A stretch of DNA of 37,759 nucleotides from JAFGBZ01 sp043817715 (GCA_043817715.1 JBDRGO010000043.1:1-37759), one strand, 5' to 3'; shown: positions 23,892-33,330, counted from the first letter of the stretch. Numbers and translations: made by a program. The notes: generated from the sequence alone by a model not told the origin.

Positions 23892-24698
23892 ATGAATTCA
23901 CCTGAAAAAAAAATGCTTGTTTTTGCAGTTATTATTTTTTTAGCAGTTAATGCCGGCGCAACAAAGCTTGCGAAAAATGAAATAAATGTTTCAATTGACA
24001 AGCAGGGATATACAACAATAACAGAAAATTATTTCATTTTATTTGAATATGCAGGGGATGAAAACCGGTTTCAGGAGCTGCTGCAGAAAAATTCCTCAAG
24101 CCTAAGCTCATGGAGGGCTGATTACAGTTTTCTTTACCCGAAATTTGAAAGTAGCCAGCTAATAATTGACCCAAGCACGGTTTCAATCCAATGGGATGAA
24201 AAAAACAATTCATTTGTCCTGAATTATTCCCTGAAAAAACCGCTTCCAAGGCTGATAAAAGAACAGCCGAGATCTGAAGAATGGGAAATTCCGGATTATG
24301 CATTCATAAATTTTTTGAACAGCGGGCTGATTGAAATACCTGAAAATAATTCAATTGTTTTTTCCCTGCCAAGCAATGCATTGGTGGATATCCAGAAAAT
24401 AAATCCATTGGCAATAATTCAGGGAAACAAAATAACATTAACAGGAATGAGAGCAAATTCACTGGGGCTTGTTTACAGCGTCCAAAAGCAGATTGTACCT
24501 ACAGTAGGCACCGACTTCCTTGAAAAAATTTTATCCGACCCGGCAACAATCCTTTCAATAATGATTGCTTTAGTTCTTGTGATGGGCCTTGCCTACTGGA
24601 AAAGAAAATCAATTGAATCACGCATTGAGAATTTCATTGTAAATAATTCAGAAATCCACGGAAAAGAAGCAGAAGAATTAGAGATAGAGTTTGAATAA
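23892..24698 (+). CDS. Secreted-then-anchored protein, unknown
   Basis: 268 residues. An N-terminal signal sequence (about 7-24, LVFAVIIFLAVNAGATK) is followed by a beta-rich external domain and a single C-terminal membrane helix (about 219-238, ILSIMIALVLVMGLAYW) with a charged cytoplasmic tail. This is a type I membrane topology. No family recognised. TATA-like sequence lies about 25-30 bases upstream of the ATG, suggesting a leaderless mRNA. Convergent with nob1, whose end lies one base after its stop. Confidence 0.7.
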   Translation: MNSPEKKMLVFAVIIFLAVNAGATKLAKNEINVSIDKQGYTTITENYFILFEYAGDENRFQELLQKNSSSLSSWRADYSFLYPKFESSQLIIDPSTVSIQWDEKNNSFVLNYSLKKPLPRLIKEQPRSEEWEIPDYAFINFLNSGLIEIPENNSIVFSLPSNALVDIQKINPLAIIQGNKITLTGMRANSLGLVYSVQKQIVPTVGTDFLEKILSDPATILSIMIALVLVMGLAYWKRKSIESRIENFIVNNSEIHGKEAEELEIEFE

Positions 24699-24699
24699 A

Positions 24700-25188
24700 T
24701 CAGTTTTTAAATTTCAGTTTTACCGCAATTTTTCCGCCACATACATCGCATTCCCGCATGCCTGATTCAAAAGAAAACTTTTTTCTGCACTGAATGCACT
24801 GCTTTTCAAAAACAGCCTCTTTTTGGATTCCTTCCATCAAAACAGGCTGAAATTTTATTTTATTATGCGACAAAAAATTCTGCAAAGAATAATCATCAGT
24901 TAAAACCTTGAAGGATTTTTTTTCTTTTTTTAATTCCAGCGCCAAAGCACATAATTCCCTGTCCGCATTCGACAAACGCGGGCTTAAAGAGGATGCATTG
25001 ACTTTGTCAAGGAATTCCTGCTTCGGCTCAATTATTTTCAGCTTTTCCTCATTTACCGCATTTTCAGCAAGAATTTTTGTGCTTAAATCCAGAAACTCGC
25101 CTAAAACAGAGGGAACAGTAATAAACTGCTTTCCTTTCTCAAAGCCAAGGCCGTTAATCAGATAAGCGGCATCAATCACAAAAAGCAT
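24700..25188 (-). CDS. nob1: rRNA endonuclease Nob1
   Basis: Cleaves the 3' end of 16S rRNA precursor late in small-subunit assembly. 162 residues: a PIN domain with acidic residues D6, E31, D76 and D98/D99, then a zinc ribbon with C131, C134, C147 and C150. This is the archaeal two-domain layout and size. Divergent from pheS (96-base gap). Confidence 0.93.
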   Translation of the reverse strand: MLFVIDAAYLINGLGFEKGKQFITVPSVLGEFLDLSTKILAENAVNEEKLKIIEPKQEFLDKVNASSLSPRLSNADRELCALALELKKEKKSFKVLTDDYSLQNFLSHNKIKFQPVLMEGIQKEAVFEKQCIQCRKKFSFESGMRECDVCGGKIAVKLKFKN

Positions 25189-25284
25189 ATTATCCCTTAT
25201 ACTTATTTATCCATTATACTTATTATTAAAAACAATTATTACTTTAATTAAAAAACCAGATAAGGCAAAAAAGAGGCACAAAGA

Positions 25285-26748
25285 ATGGAATTAAACCAAA
25301 AAGTTTCGGCCTTAAGCGAAATTGAAAGAAAAACGCTTAAAGCAGTGGATGAAGGAAAAAAAACAATTGAAGAAATTGCAAAAAGCACTTCACTGAATTC
25401 TGATTCAGTCAGAAGGGCAACAGCATGGCTTGAAGAAAAAAAATTAATTGAATCAAAAGAGGAAAAAAAAACAAGAATTTGCTTAACTGAAAAAGGGTTT
25501 CAAGCGCTGAAAAAAGGATTGCCTGAAGAGCAGTTAATGAATTCAATGAAAGAAAAAATTTCCTTGAATGAATTACAGAAAAAAACCGGGCTTGGAAAAG
25601 AAATCAATGCAGCAATGGGCACAGCAAAAAGAAATGCATGGATTTCAATAACAAAAGAAGAAAATGGATTAATGATTGAAAGCACCGGTTTATTTGAAGA
25701 AACAAAAGACAAAGTCGGACTGAAAAAAGAATTAAAAAAAATAAATGAAACTGCATTGAATTCAGAAGAAAAAGAAAAAATAATTCCTGAAGAAAAAGAA
25801 CTGCTTTCAAGGGGATTGATTGAAAAAAAAACTGAATCAATAAAGGAATTTTACTTAAGTGAAGAAGGAAAAAACGCAATTTCCTTGAAAGAATTTTCTT
25901 CAGCAAGAATATTTAATATCTATGATCCAACACCTGCAATTTTCATCGGAAAAAAACAGCCATACATTCAGTTTTTGAATTCAGTTCGGGCAAAATTAGT
26001 TGAAATGGGTTTTCAGGAAATGGAATCACCATTAATTGTTCCTGAATTTTATAATTTTGATGTTTTATTTCAACCACAAAACCATCCTGCAAGGACATGG
26101 ACTGATACTTATCAATTAATTAATCCAAAAAAAGGAAAACTTCCCGATAAAAAGAAAGTAAAGGCAATTAAGGACGCGCATGAAACAGGCGGAGTAAGCA
26201 TGTCATCTGGATGGGGCTATACCTGGCTGGAAGAAATTGCCGAAAAATTAATGCCAGCAGCCCATGGCACGGCGCACAGCGCAAGAAAACTGGTTGAAGG
26301 CCCTGAAATTCCTGCAAAATATTTTGCCATAGCAAGATGCTTCCGCCCTGATGTTTTGGATGCAACGCATTTAATTGAATTCAACCAGACAGACGGATTT
26401 ATTGTTGGAGAAAAATTAAATTTTCGCCATTTGCTTTCAACATTAAAACAATTTGCAATAGAAATTGCAGGAGCAGAAGAAGTCAAATTCCTTCCTGATT
26501 ATTATCCGTTCACGGAGCCATCAGTTCAGATTTCAGCAAAACACCCGAAACTCGGATGGGTTGAATTGGGAGGAGCAGGAATGTTCAGGCCTGAAATGCT
26601 TGAAAATTTAGGAATTAAAGGACAGGCAATTGCATGGGGAATCGGAATTGACAGGCTGGCGATGTTCAAGCTTGGAATAAAGGACATCAGATATCTTTTC
26701 TCAAATGACTTAAATTGGTTAAGAAAAACTCCTTTGGTGATTGATTAA
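25285..26748 (+). CDS. pheS: Phenylalanyl-tRNA synthetase alpha subunit
   Basis: Charges tRNA-Phe as an alpha2-beta2 enzyme. 487 residues, the archaeal/eukaryotic long form. The N-terminal 200 residues form winged helices that bind tRNA. The catalytic core shows class II motif 2 (YFAIARCFRPDVLDATHLIEF, here in two adjacent parts) and motif 3 (GIGIDRLAMFKLGI), with ARTWTDTYQL between. The stop overlaps the pheT start by one base (TAATG), so the pair is coupled. Confidence 0.96.
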   Translation: MELNQKVSALSEIERKTLKAVDEGKKTIEEIAKSTSLNSDSVRRATAWLEEKKLIESKEEKKTRICLTEKGFQALKKGLPEEQLMNSMKEKISLNELQKKTGLGKEINAAMGTAKRNAWISITKEENGLMIESTGLFEETKDKVGLKKELKKINETALNSEEKEKIIPEEKELLSRGLIEKKTESIKEFYLSEEGKNAISLKEFSSARIFNIYDPTPAIFIGKKQPYIQFLNSVRAKLVEMGFQEMESPLIVPEFYNFDVLFQPQNHPARTWTDTYQLINPKKGKLPDKKKVKAIKDAHETGGVSMSSGWGYTWLEEIAEKLMPAAHGTAHSARKLVEGPEIPAKYFAIARCFRPDVLDATHLIEFNQTDGFIVGEKLNFRHLLSTLKQFAIEIAGAEEVKFLPDYYPFTEPSVQISAKHPKLGWVELGGAGMFRPEMLENLGIKGQAIAWGIGIDRLAMFKLGIKDIRYLFSNDLNWLRKTPLVID

Positions 26749-28403
26749 TGCCTACAATTGAAGCAAGTAAAAAAGATCTGGAAAAATTAATTGGAAAAAA
26801 ATTTTCAATGAATGAACTGAAACAAGCATTGCTTTATGTCAAAGGAGAATTAGATGCAGTTGAAGGAGATGCATTAAAAATTGACATCAAGGACACAAAC
26901 AGGCCTGATTTATGGAGCGCGGAAGGGATTGCAAGAGAAATTAAAACAAGAATCGGGTTAAGGAAAGGAATTTTGAAATATAAAGTTAATAAATCAAAGT
27001 ATGAAATAACAATTGATAAAAACCTGGAAAAAATAAGGCCGTTTATTGCATGTGCAGTGATTAAAGATGTTAAATTAGATAATGAAATAATTCTTCAATT
27101 AATTCAAGTGCAGGAAAAAATGTCCCAAACATTCGGAAAAAAACGAGCACAAGAAGGCGCAGGATTATATGATTTTGACAAAATAAAAATGCCAATGAAA
27201 TACAAGGGATTCAAAGACAATGAAATTGAATTCATTCCATTGGACTGGAAAATTCCACTAAAGCCATCAGAAATACTTAAAGAGCATGAAAAAGGAAAAG
27301 CCTATGCGCATTTGCTGGAAGGAAAAGGGCTTTATCCGATAGTGATTGATTCAGCCAATGTTGTTGCTTCAATGCCCCCGATAATTAATTCAGAAGAAAC
27401 CGGAAAAATAACTGAAAAAACAAAAAACATTTTTTTGGAAGTAACCGGATTTAACTGGAAAAAAGCAAATACCCAATTGAATGTTTTATGCATGGCTCTG
27501 GCTGACAGGGGCGGAAAAATTTATTCAGTTAAAGTGAAAATGCCTGAAGGAAAAATTTACCCGAAAACATGCACAACCCCTGAATTCAAGGCAAAAAAAA
27601 TGAACTTTAATTTAGAATTAATTGAAAGAAACACCGGATTAAAATTAAAGAATTCAGAAATAATTTCTTTTCTGCAGAAAGCAGGAATGAATGCATCAAT
27701 CAATGGAAAAAAAATTGAAATAGAATACTGTGAATTCAGGCAGGACATATTTCATCCAGTTGATTTGATTGAAGATATTTTAATCAGCTACGGCTACAAC
27801 AATATTCCTTTGCAGAAAATTGAAATAAATGTGGAAGGAAAACACTTGAATGAAACGCTTTATTTGGACAAAGCAAGGGATGCCTGTGTCGGAATGGGAT
27901 TGCAGGAAATTCTGACATTTAATTTAACTTCAATTGAAAAGCAGAATGAATTAATCGGATTAAAGGAAGAGGATTTGGTGCAGATTGCCAATCCTGTTTC
28001 AAAAAACTGGGAAATCCTGCGCAAAAGAATTACTCCAGAACTGCTTGAATTTTTAAATAAAAACAAGAGATTTGAGTATCCGCAGAAAATATTTGAAATA
28101 GGGACTGCATTAAGGATTGATGAATCGCAGGAAAACAAAGTAAGGGAAACAAAAAATTTATGCATTATTCTGAGCGGAAAAGGATTTTCATTCAATGAAA
28201 TCAAATCAGCCTTGCAGGCAGTATGCGCAAACCTTGGAATTGAATTCAAATTAAATAAATCAATTTATCCTTTCCTCCACAAAGAAAAGCAGGCGGAAAT
28301 TTCAACCTCAAAAGGAAAAGGATTTTTAGGGGAAATAAATGAAAAAACTGTGAAAGCATTTGGATTGGAACAGGATACCGTTGTAATGGAAATGGATCTG
28401 TAA
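26748..28403 (+). CDS. pheT: Phenylalanyl-tRNA synthetase beta subunit
   Basis: 551 residues, the archaeal size, without the bacterial EMAP-type N-terminal addition. Recognised by DIKDTNRPDLWSAEGIAREI, the central domain with DLIEDILISYGYNNIP, and the class II-like core (QEILTFNLTS) that contacts the alpha subunit. An 11-mer near the end, TAATGGAAATG, recurs 34 bases later, after the stop. Confidence 0.95.
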   Translation: MPTIEASKKDLEKLIGKKFSMNELKQALLYVKGELDAVEGDALKIDIKDTNRPDLWSAEGIAREIKTRIGLRKGILKYKVNKSKYEITIDKNLEKIRPFIACAVIKDVKLDNEIILQLIQVQEKMSQTFGKKRAQEGAGLYDFDKIKMPMKYKGFKDNEIEFIPLDWKIPLKPSEILKEHEKGKAYAHLLEGKGLYPIVIDSANVVASMPPIINSEETGKITEKTKNIFLEVTGFNWKKANTQLNVLCMALADRGGKIYSVKVKMPEGKIYPKTCTTPEFKAKKMNFNLELIERNTGLKLKNSEIISFLQKAGMNASINGKKIEIEYCEFRQDIFHPVDLIEDILISYGYNNIPLQKIEINVEGKHLNETLYLDKARDACVGMGLQEILTFNLTSIEKQNELIGLKEEDLVQIANPVSKNWEILRKRITPELLEFLNKNKRFEYPQKIFEIGTALRIDESQENKVRETKNLCIILSGKGFSFNEIKSALQAVCANLGIEFKLNKSIYPFLHKEKQAEISTSKGKGFLGEINEKTVKAFGLEQDTVVMEMDL

Positions 28404-28438
28404 AGAAAATTAAAGTATAATGGAAATGAAAGCATAAA

Positions 28439-29875
28439 TCAGAATAATTTCATCTGCTTTGTTTTTGGCTCTGATTTAATTTTTTCTTCAGATTCTTTCT
28501 CTTCAGATTCCTCTTCTTGCGGTTTTTCTTTTTCAACCAGTTCCTCTGCAATTCTTTTTCCGCCGAAAGTTTTAATTACTCTTGAGCTTTTTTCAGCCAA
28601 TTGCTTTTTCCTTAATTCATTTGCCTCATCAAAAATTGATTTGACTTTTTTTGTTTCAGGCTTTGAATCCATTAAATAAGCGATTTCTTTTTCATTTAAG
28701 TCAAATTCTGAAGCAAAATTAACTGCTTTTTCCTTGTCTGCAAAAATTATTTTAATGAATTTCAAATCCTGTGAAATCACTTTTCGAGAGCTGGAATTCA
28801 TTTTTTCCCCAAATTTTTTTGCAATTGCTTTCTTGAAAGCCCTTTGGCTTGTGGAACGCGACAGCCTTGAAATCAATGAAGGAAACTGATAAGGTACAAA
28901 TGAATTATATTCATTTTTTTTGCTTAAAGCAACTCCCTCAGTTGCCAGATCCATTGTATATTTCAGCAGGGAATAATCCTGCGCAATGTAAATCCTTCCA
29001 TGAAAAATGTCTGCCCTGGACAAATAATTAAATGCCTCGGCACAATCTTCAGGAACAGTATACTGCCTTGGAATGTTTTCCTCAATCCATGCAAGCAATA
29101 AATCAAAATTCAAATCACTTGCAAACCTTGCCTCGCGGATTTTAGTGAAATCAGTTCCCTTGAAAATTTCCTTCATTACTGCAAAAATTTTCTGCTGGCG
29201 GTCCCTTTCCCCCAAGGAATTCACAACATCAAAATCAATTTTTTTTTCAAAAGAAAGCGACTGCAAATCCAGCAATGCACTGCGGAAATCCCCGTTGGAA
29301 TTTTTTGCCAGTTCTTTTACTGCCTCTTCCTCAAAAGCAATTCCTTCTTTTATGCATAATGCGTTTAATCTTGAAGCAATTGATAAATAATTGATTTTCT
29401 TGAATTCAAGTGTTTTTGAAGCCAAACGAATCCCCTGAAATTTTTTGTCCCCATAAATTTCATTTGCAGTTAAAACCATTGGATTCTGTGAATTTCCTAA
29501 AAGCGAGGCAATTGCCTGCGCTCCGCCTTTGTCATTTTTATGCAGTCCGTCAATTTCATCCAAAAGAATCAGCCTTTTTTTCCCTGAAAAAGAAGTATTT
29601 TGGCAGGCTGCTGCAACAATTTTTTCAATCACTTCTTTTGAGCGGAAATCACTTGCATTCAATTCAAATAAATCCCATTTCATTAATTTGGCAATTAAAT
29701 AAGCCAGAGTGGTTTTGCCGGTTCCTGTACTGCCCCATAAAAGCAAAGGGATTTGCGGTTTTCCCTGCTCCCATGCCAAAGCCCATGATTTTACCTGAGA
29801 AACAATGTCAGAATTTCCAACAAAATCCTCAAAGGATTTAGGAAAGTATTTTTCAGTCCATAACTGCTTAGGCAT
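28439..29875 (-). CDS. rfcL: Replication factor C large subunit
   Basis: Clamp loader AAA+ ATPase that opens PCNA and sets it on DNA. 478 residues: Walker A LLWGSTGTGKTTLAYLIAK (around 45-55), Walker B LILLDEIDGL, sensor motifs, the C-terminal collar, and a charged tail ending in a PCNA-interacting motif (QMKLF). The small subunit is not in the window. Its first 49 bases plus 30 upstream bases are duplicated exactly at 30355-30433. Confidence 0.94.
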   Translation of the reverse strand: MPKQLWTEKYFPKSFEDFVGNSDIVSQVKSWALAWEQGKPQIPLLLWGSTGTGKTTLAYLIAKLMKWDLFELNASDFRSKEVIEKIVAAACQNTSFSGKKRLILLDEIDGLHKNDKGGAQAIASLLGNSQNPMVLTANEIYGDKKFQGIRLASKTLEFKKINYLSIASRLNALCIKEGIAFEEEAVKELAKNSNGDFRSALLDLQSLSFEKKIDFDVVNSLGERDRQQKIFAVMKEIFKGTDFTKIREARFASDLNFDLLLAWIEENIPRQYTVPEDCAEAFNYLSRADIFHGRIYIAQDYSLLKYTMDLATEGVALSKKNEYNSFVPYQFPSLISRLSRSTSQRAFKKAIAKKFGEKMNSSSRKVISQDLKFIKIIFADKEKAVNFASEFDLNEKEIAYLMDSKPETKKVKSIFDEANELRKKQLAEKSSRVIKTFGGKRIAEELVEKEKPQEEESEEKESEEKIKSEPKTKQMKLF

Positions 29876-30433
29876 AAAGAATAAAAGAAATGAAGGAATT
29901 AAATAATATGTGGAAAAAGCAATGCATGCAAAATGTAGGAAATGTGCTCAGGGACCTAAAAAAAATTCAAAAATATTTTGCCCGCAAGAATACCAAAAAA
30001 GAGAGAAAGAAGGCGAAGGATGTGAGCATTATTTATGTGACAAAGCAGAAGGGCTTTTTTTAGGCATTTTAAACAGAAAAAAACATGAAATGAAAAAAAT
30101 TAAAATTATCCTGTCTAACGGAAAACCCCCTATTGAAACTAATGCAATTACTGCCCCACATGAAAAAAAATGGGCTATAGTTAAAATCCAAACCCCTGAA
30201 GGGAAAATGCTGCATTTCGCAACTTATTCAGAAAAAAAGAAAACCTGGTTTCTTAACAGAATAACTCCACTTAATTGGAGTAAAGAAGCCAAAGAATATT
30301 TCCAGAAAAATTTCCCGGAATTCTGAATAAATAGCTTTGAATTAAATTGAATACCCTCAAAGGATTTAGGAAAGTATTTTTCAGTCCATAACTGCTTAGG
30401 CATAAAGAATAAAAGAAATGAAGGAATTAAATA
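29827..30433. repeat. 79-bp exact direct repeat around a small gene
   Basis: 29827-29905 and 30355-30433 are identical over 79 bases. Copy 1 contains the start of rfcL and its upstream region. Copy 2 has no rfcL body behind it and precedes the second small Cys-rich gene. Each of the two paralogs thus has the same 5' flank, while their coding sequences have diverged strongly. An offset of 528 bases separates the copies. Confidence 0.9.
29910..30326 (+). CDS. Cys-rich small protein, paralog A
   Basis: 138 residues from a GTG, or 134 from the ATG at 29922. The N-terminal part has a zinc-finger-like pattern: CRKC, then a single Cys, then CEHYLC (five Cys and a His). A second region (WAIVKIQTPEGKMLHFATYSE) looks like a small beta-rich domain. 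It is related to the next gene by the same order: CxxC, C, CxHYxC, then an A-I-V-K-I strand and FAT. Function unknown. It starts within 5 bases of the 79-bp repeat and is divergent from rfcL. Confidence 0.65.
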   Translation: MEKAMHAKCRKCAQGPKKNSKIFCPQEYQKREKEGEGCEHYLCDKAEGLFLGILNRKKHEMKKIKIILSNGKPPIETNAITAPHEKKWAIVKIQTPEGKMLHFATYSEKKKTWFLNRITPLNWSKEAKEYFQKNFPEF

Positions 30434-30438
30434 GTATT

Positions 30439-30828
30439 ATGGGAAAACCTAAAAATCATTGCACTAGCTGTTGGTATACTACAAAAAACAAACCCTGTCC
30501 AAAAAAACCAATTCCTGAAGATATGACCTACAGACCGCACACATACTGTAAACATTACATGTGCGAGGATGGAGAATTTCAAGCAGGTTATTACCTCGAA
30601 AATAATCCTAAAAAAGCTGAAAATATTTTATTAATAAATGAAAAACAAAAAGAAACAAAAGAAAAGGCAATAGTTTTTCCAGTAATAAAGAAAAAAAAAG
30701 CCGCAATAGTAAAAATTGAAGAAAAATTTTATTTTGCAACACCAATTGAAGAAAATAAGTATCACCTCAATAGAGAAGCAAAATTTAATGCAAGGCAACT
30801 TAGAATAATAGAGGAATGTTATTCTTAA
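30439..30828 (+). CDS. Cys-rich small protein, paralog B
   Basis: 129 residues from the ATG at 30439; a longer start at 30418 lies inside the 79-bp repeat. The pattern CTSC, a single Cys, then CKHYMC matches paralog A, as do AAIVKIEEKFYFAT and the helical end. Overall identity is low, so the duplication looks old while the 79-bp flank looks recent. Likely zinc binding. Function unknown. Followed after 54 bases by ychF. Confidence 0.65.
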   Translation: MGKPKNHCTSCWYTTKNKPCPKKPIPEDMTYRPHTYCKHYMCEDGEFQAGYYLENNPKKAENILLINEKQKETKEKAIVFPVIKKKKAAIVKIEEKFYFATPIEENKYHLNREAKFNARQLRIIEECYS

Positions 30829-30882
30829 TTGAAGCCACCTAAATTTAAAACTCTTTCCTTAAAGAAATTAATTTGATTCAAA

Positions 30883-32076
30883 ATGCTCATAGGATTAGTT
30901 GGAAAGCCTTCTTCAGGGAAAAGTACTTTTTTTAATGCATGCACTTTAATGAATGTTCCAATGGCTTCTCATCCATTTACTACAATTAAACCAAATCACG
31001 GAATAGGATTTGTTAGGGTTGACTGTGTTGATAAAGAATTTGGAATTCAATGCACTCCACGAACAGGTTACTGTAAAAACGGAACAAGATTTGTTCCAGT
31101 TGAATTAATTGATGTTGCTGGATTAGTTCCAGGCGCAAGTGAAGGAAAAGGAATGGGAAACCAATTCTTAACTGATTTATCCCGAGCAGATTTATTAATT
31201 CATGTTGTAGACGCAAGCGGAAGTGCAAATGAAAAAGGAGAAATTGTTGAAGAAGGAACATATAATCCAATAAATGATGTGAAGTTTTTAGAAAAAGAAA
31301 TTGATGCATGGTTTTCAGGAATTGTTAAAAAAAATTTAGGAAAAAGCACAAGAATACCAACTGAATCAAAAACAAAATTAATTGAATTGATTTCACAGAA
31401 TTTAAGCGGAATAGGGGCAAAACAGGAAAACATTGAAAAAACAATTAATGAACTGAAATTAGGGGAAAAAAAATTAAACCAGTGGACTGAAGAAGATATT
31501 GAAGATTTTTCAAAAACTTTAAGAAGAAATTCTTTGCCGATAATTATTGCAGCAAACAAATGCGATAAAGGAAAGGCAAAAGAAAACATCGAGGAAATGA
31601 AAAAAGAATTCCCTGAAACACTGATTGTTCCATGCAGTGCAATTGCGGAGCTGGCATTAAAAAAAGCAGCAAAAGACGAAGCAATTGATTATTCTCCTGG
31701 AGCAAATGAATTCAAGGAATTAAAGGAATTAAATGAAGAGCAAAGAAAAGGACTGGATTATATTAAGGAAAATGTCCTGCAAAAATTCGGCTCAACAGGA
31801 GTGCAGGAATTGTTGGACAAAGCAGTATTTGAATTTCTTAATTATATTGCGGTTTTTCCCGGAGGGACAAAAGGATTCATTGACTCGCAGGGGCGCATTA
31901 TGCCTGACTGCCTGCTGCTAAAAAACCATTCAACTGCACTGGATTTCGCATTCAAGCTCCACACAGACATGGGCAAAGGATTCATTAAGGCAATAAATGT
32001 AAGGACAAGGCAGGCAGTAGGAAGAGAGCATGAATTAAAAAACAGGGACGTAATAGAAATAGTTTTTAAGGCGTGA
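30883..32076 (+). CDS. ychF: Archaeal YchF-type P-loop ATPase/GTPase
   Basis: 397 residues of the Obg-related YchF/OLA1 group, ribosome-associated and ATP-preferring. G1 is GKPSSGKST (7-15), switch region PFTTIKPNHGI (31-41), G3 DVAGL (77-81) and G4 NKCD. The C-terminal TGS-like domain is recognisable (VFPGGTKGFIDSQGRIMPD, then AVGREHELKNRDVIEI). A helical insert after G3 (about 140-215) matches the archaeal form. Transcribed alone. Confidence 0.93.
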   Translation: MLIGLVGKPSSGKSTFFNACTLMNVPMASHPFTTIKPNHGIGFVRVDCVDKEFGIQCTPRTGYCKNGTRFVPVELIDVAGLVPGASEGKGMGNQFLTDLSRADLLIHVVDASGSANEKGEIVEEGTYNPINDVKFLEKEIDAWFSGIVKKNLGKSTRIPTESKTKLIELISQNLSGIGAKQENIEKTINELKLGEKKLNQWTEEDIEDFSKTLRRNSLPIIIAANKCDKGKAKENIEEMKKEFPETLIVPCSAIAELALKKAAKDEAIDYSPGANEFKELKELNEEQRKGLDYIKENVLQKFGSTGVQELLDKAVFEFLNYIAVFPGGTKGFIDSQGRIMPDCLLLKNHSTALDFAFKLHTDMGKGFIKAINVRTRQAVGREHELKNRDVIEIVFKA

Positions 32077-32105
32077 ACAACAGGATAAATTCAATTAAAT
32101 AAAAT

Positions 32106-33227
32106 TCACTTAATTTTCTCAATCAATTCCTTTGAAAAATTTAATTTAATTTTTTTTGTTTTTCCTTTGTTTCCCATTGAAATCATTTCAGCAGAAATCA
32201 GTTTTTTTGATTCTAATTTGGAAATTATTGTGCGCAAATGCCTTTCAGTTAATTTTTCTTTTTCTGAGTTATTGTAAATTTCATATGCTTCGCCTGAACT
32301 AAGCTCAGATTTTGATGCAACTGCATTCAGGACTTTTTTTTCAATTTCATCCAGATATTTGATTGATTTTGTTATGGAAGCAGAATCAACTTCAATGAAA
32401 GCATCCTTTAAATGGAGAAGCTGAATTACAGGTGAATTTGCCCTGTCGGCATTGCGCCCTGCCTTCAGCAATGATTCAATTGCAATTCTTGCATCCCCGT
32501 TTAATTTTGCCGCATGGCCGGCGGCAACATCAATTATTTCTTTCAAACAGGAATTCGGAAGAAATGCCTTTTCCGCCCTTTCCCATAAAATATCCTTTAA
32601 CTGCATCGGAGAATATTTATCAAATTGAATTGATTCCTCTGTCAAAGAGCTTTTGGTTCGCGGGTCAAGCTTTAATGTAAGTTCGCAGTTATTTGAAATT
32701 AAAATCAAACCGATTTTTTTTTCCTGATATTCAGTTACGCGCAGTAAATCATAAAGTATTTTTGACTCCTCTTTTGAATTAATTATTTGGTCTGCCTCAT
32801 CCAAAACAATCAAGGGAGTGAAATCAGTTTTTTTCAATTGCTCTAAAATAAGCCCATATAATTCATCAATGCTCATTCCCCTGCGCGGGGCAAACGCCCC
32901 CAAAAAATTGGCTAATTTAAATAAAATTCCCGCACGGGTTGAATATTCAAAACAATTCAGATAAAGATGCTTTGCCCTGCTGGTTTCCCCTTCAAGCTCG
33001 CGCAAAACATATTTCACTGAAGCAGTTTTGCCTATTCCTGTTCCTCCGCAAAGAAACACATTTAAGGGCTTTTTTCCCTCCATTAAAGGCTTAAATGCAT
33101 AAGCAAGCGAATTAATCTCTTTTTCCCTGTGAAACAAGGCATCAGGAACATATTCAGGGTAAAGCACTGACTCATTCATGAAAACAGTGCCTGAATCTTT
33201 CTTAAAAAGTGATTTTTTTTCGCGCAT
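32106..33227 (-). CDS. cdc6: Origin recognition protein Orc1/Cdc6
   Basis: An initiator AAA+ ATPase that binds replication origins and recruits MCM. 373 residues: Walker A GGTGIGKTAS, Walker B LIVLDEAD, sensor LILISNN, then HAAKLNGDARIAIESL and a C-terminal winged helix (about 290-370). Archaeal origins often lie next to cdc6; the 103-base gap to the next gene has no clear origin recognition box set. Divergent from a small membrane protein gene. Confidence 0.93.
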   Translation of the reverse strand: MREKKSLFKKDSGTVFMNESVLYPEYVPDALFHREKEINSLAYAFKPLMEGKKPLNVFLCGGTGIGKTASVKYVLRELEGETSRAKHLYLNCFEYSTRAGILFKLANFLGAFAPRRGMSIDELYGLILEQLKKTDFTPLIVLDEADQIINSKEESKILYDLLRVTEYQEKKIGLILISNNCELTLKLDPRTKSSLTEESIQFDKYSPMQLKDILWERAEKAFLPNSCLKEIIDVAAGHAAKLNGDARIAIESLLKAGRNADRANSPVIQLLHLKDAFIEVDSASITKSIKYLDEIEKKVLNAVASKSELSSGEAYEIYNNSEKEKLTERHLRTIISKLESKKLISAEMISMGNKGKTKKIKLNFSKELIEKIK

Positions 33228-33308
33228 CCAAAAAAAGGAATAAGCAAAACGCTAATTAATCTTTACCATAAAACCTAATGAATTGGAAACCAATAAAAAC
33301 CGTTAATC

Positions 33309-33326
33309 CACTATAATTATACAGTG
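33309..33326. promoter_or_regulatory. Imperfect palindrome in the cdc6/33331 gap
   Basis: CACTATAATTATACAGTG: outer arms CACT and AGTG with one mismatch inside, over a TATA-like core. It directly precedes the start at 33331 and lies between divergent genes, one of which is in an apparent operon with a winged-helix regulator. Possible operator and promoter; weak evidence. Confidence 0.3.
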
Positions 33327-33330
33327 AACA

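Noticed and set aside
29890..30060. Alternative frame from the ATG in the 79-bp repeat, first copy
   Set aside because: It gives a Lys-rich frame without Cys pattern; the GTG/ATG frame one base over encodes the Cys motif shared with the paralog.
33228..33330. Replication origin beside cdc6
   Set aside because: One GGAAACC resembles part of an origin recognition box, but there is no paired or repeated box and no clear unwinding element in the 103-base gap.
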